A stretch of 64,000 bases of DNA from an uncultured Roseovarius sp. (GTDB taxonomy: Bacteria; Pseudomonadota; Alphaproteobacteria; Rhodobacterales; Rhodobacteraceae): NCBI GenBank assembly GCA_947503145.1, contig CANNCP010000002.1, forward strand, positions 124,001 to 188,000, read 5' to 3'. The position numbers were made by a program, and so were the translations under genes. Position 1 is the stretch's first letter; each line of letters starts with the position of its first letter. Below are positions 63,074-64,000 of the stretch, in pieces. Below the pieces are notes generated by a model. That model had not been told where the DNA came from and ran no database searches. It was given only the letters and a program-made list of their open reading frames with translations.

Positions 63074-64000
63074 TCAAAACCCGTCTTGAATCACCGACGG
63101 CTCGCGCCGCGCGACGCAATTCGGGCGCGGACAGATACGGCAGCTGGTTCCGACCGGCGATGGCGGCTCCTCGCTCTGTGGCGCGGGCAGCAGCAACATG
63201 TAGGCCCGCACCAGCGGCGGCTCGTTAAACCGGACCGGGCCAATCTGCTCGGTCGCGGCCAAGGCCGTGACGGGACGCGCGTCACGGCCCGACTGGAGCA
63301 CCCGCATGCGCAGCGGGACACCGGGCTGCGTGAGCACCCGGTAGATCGGCCAGAGCGGGCAGGCCCCACTGGGCCGCAACACCGCAAAGCCATCAAGCGG
63401 CTTGCGCGTCAGTATCGCACCGGAACCGTCGCAGATCACCAGCCCGATCGGGCCAGCCACATCCTCCGGCAAGGAGGCAAGGCGGCGGAAGACGCACGGC
63501 AGATCGAGCTGGACATCCTCGGCCAGCGCCACCGGGTCGAGGCCGACGCGGCCCAGCGCCTGCTCCAGCCGGGACCGCGGCAGGCGCGTGGCGTCGCGCT
63601 GGTATTGTTCCAGGAATGTGCGGGCCAGTTCACGGGCTGCGGGCAAGCTCAGGAGCGTATCCGCCTCAAGCACCGCATCGATGCCCCCCACGCCGTCGGC
63701 CTCCAATGCGGCAAAACCAAAATGGTTCTCGGACAGGAATTGATCCAGTTCATCCTGCGGCGAGCGGATATCGGCCTCGGAACCCGGCGTAGCATCTAGA
63801 TACCACACCAGAGAGTTCGCGCCATCGGCCAGCCGCTTGCTGTCTTCGTTGATATTGCGATGGAAGCGGTCCCGCCATTTCTGCTCCAGCCCCGGGGTTT
63901 CCACCAGGATCGACGCGGCCGACCGGATCGCCGCCACGACCGAGAGCACCTCATGGATCGATTCCGCCAGATGCGGGTCATGCGCAAGGCGGTCGGTCAG
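63074..64000 (-). CDS. XRE/ScfR-type regulator with DHp-like hairpin (second copy, 5' end outside)
   Basis: The C-terminal 308 residues are visible; the helix-turn-helix lies beyond the right edge. It matches the regulator at 32578-34164: the DHp-like stretch HEVLSVVAAIRSAASIL (His codon at 63953-63955) and RFHRNINEDSKRLAD, then a ScfR-type C-terminal region (FAVLRPSGACPLWPIYRVL) ending in the cysteine motif CRICPRPNC. The region between the hairpin and the C-terminal part (LDATPGSEADIRSPQDELDQ) differs from the first copy, where NHFPELEDL is present. It lies upstream of its receiver, membrane protein and kinase on the same strand. Confidence 0.85.
   Translation of the reverse strand: MTDRLAHDPHLAESIHEVLSVVAAIRSAASILVETPGLEQKWRDRFHRNINEDSKRLADGANSLVWYLDATPGSEADIRSPQDELDQFLSENHFGFAALEADGVGGIDAVLEADTLLSLPAARELARTFLEQYQRDATRLPRSRLEQALGRVGLDPVALAEDVQLDLPCVFRRLASLPEDVAGPIGLVICDGSGAILTRKPLDGFAVLRPSGACPLWPIYRVLTQPGVPLRMRVLQSGRDARPVTALAATEQIGPVRFNEPPLVRAYMLLLPAPQSEEPPSPVGTSCRICPRPNCVARREPSVIQDGF

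Noticed and set aside
1..64000. CRISPR arrays, insertion sequences or prophage genes
   Set aside because: No regularly spaced repeats, transposase, integrase or phage structural gene could be recognised.

Overview
The window looks like a chromosomal segment of a marine-type alphaproteobacterium of the Rhodobacterales (Roseobacter group). This is inferred from uniformly high GC, the gene orders maf-rne-yacG and fabD-fabG-acpP-fabF-mltG, a GapR/DUF2312 gene, DUF1127, a membrane-type urate oxidase (PuuD), a PuuE-UraD fusion and ScfR-type XRE regulators. I see no phage, insertion sequence, CRISPR array or rRNA. There is one tRNA (Phe).

Layout. 1-2315: the left edge cuts a CoxL-like molybdenum hydroxylase, preceded in its operon by CoxS- and CoxG-like genes. 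2560-10540: a complete histidine-to-glutamate pathway (hutD, hutF, hutI-H-G-U, hutC) built from ATGA-overlapping genes, with probable HutC operators. 10809-18974: malate synthase G plus urate/allantoin catabolism (ureidoglycine aminohydrolase, AllA, PuuE-UraD, UraH, LysR, PuuD). These convert urate to glyoxylate, which malate synthase would consume; xanthine dehydrogenase and allantoate amidohydrolase are not in view. 19081-25061: a stress/ion region (MscS with a coupled zinc-ribbon protein, two GreA/Rnk-like proteins, DUF1127, universal stress protein, MgtE). 25474-32400: a branched-chain-type ABC importer operon ending in an ATP-sulfurylase-like gene; its binding-protein gene carries a one-base frameshift.

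32528-37531 and 59633-64000 hold two copies of one signalling cassette: an XRE/ScfR-type regulator, a sodium:solute-symporter/histidine-kinase fusion, a small two-helix membrane protein and a single-domain receiver. Both XRE regulators carry a segment resembling a histidine-kinase DHp hairpin, with the phospho-acceptor histidine kept. I consider this the most interesting system in the window: a possible transporter-kinase to receiver to DHp-containing repressor relay, perhaps for short-chain acyl metabolism.

37775-53350 is mostly core genome: tRNA-Phe, yacG, RNase E/G, maf, infA, a nitrilase-family gene, an ABC exporter, mltG, fabF, a HisA-like paralogue, acpP, fabG, fabD, a cytochrome b561-YceI fusion, YceI, and rpsF-rpsR-rplI. 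53504-59424 holds a ClC channel, a GapR-like protein, a catalytically degenerate FadJ-like protein and an orphan FliM/FliN-domain protein.

Two families of dispersed palindromic repeats (here called A and B) are scattered through the intergenic regions, including two nearly identical 111-bp A+B composites about 39 kb apart in opposite orientation.
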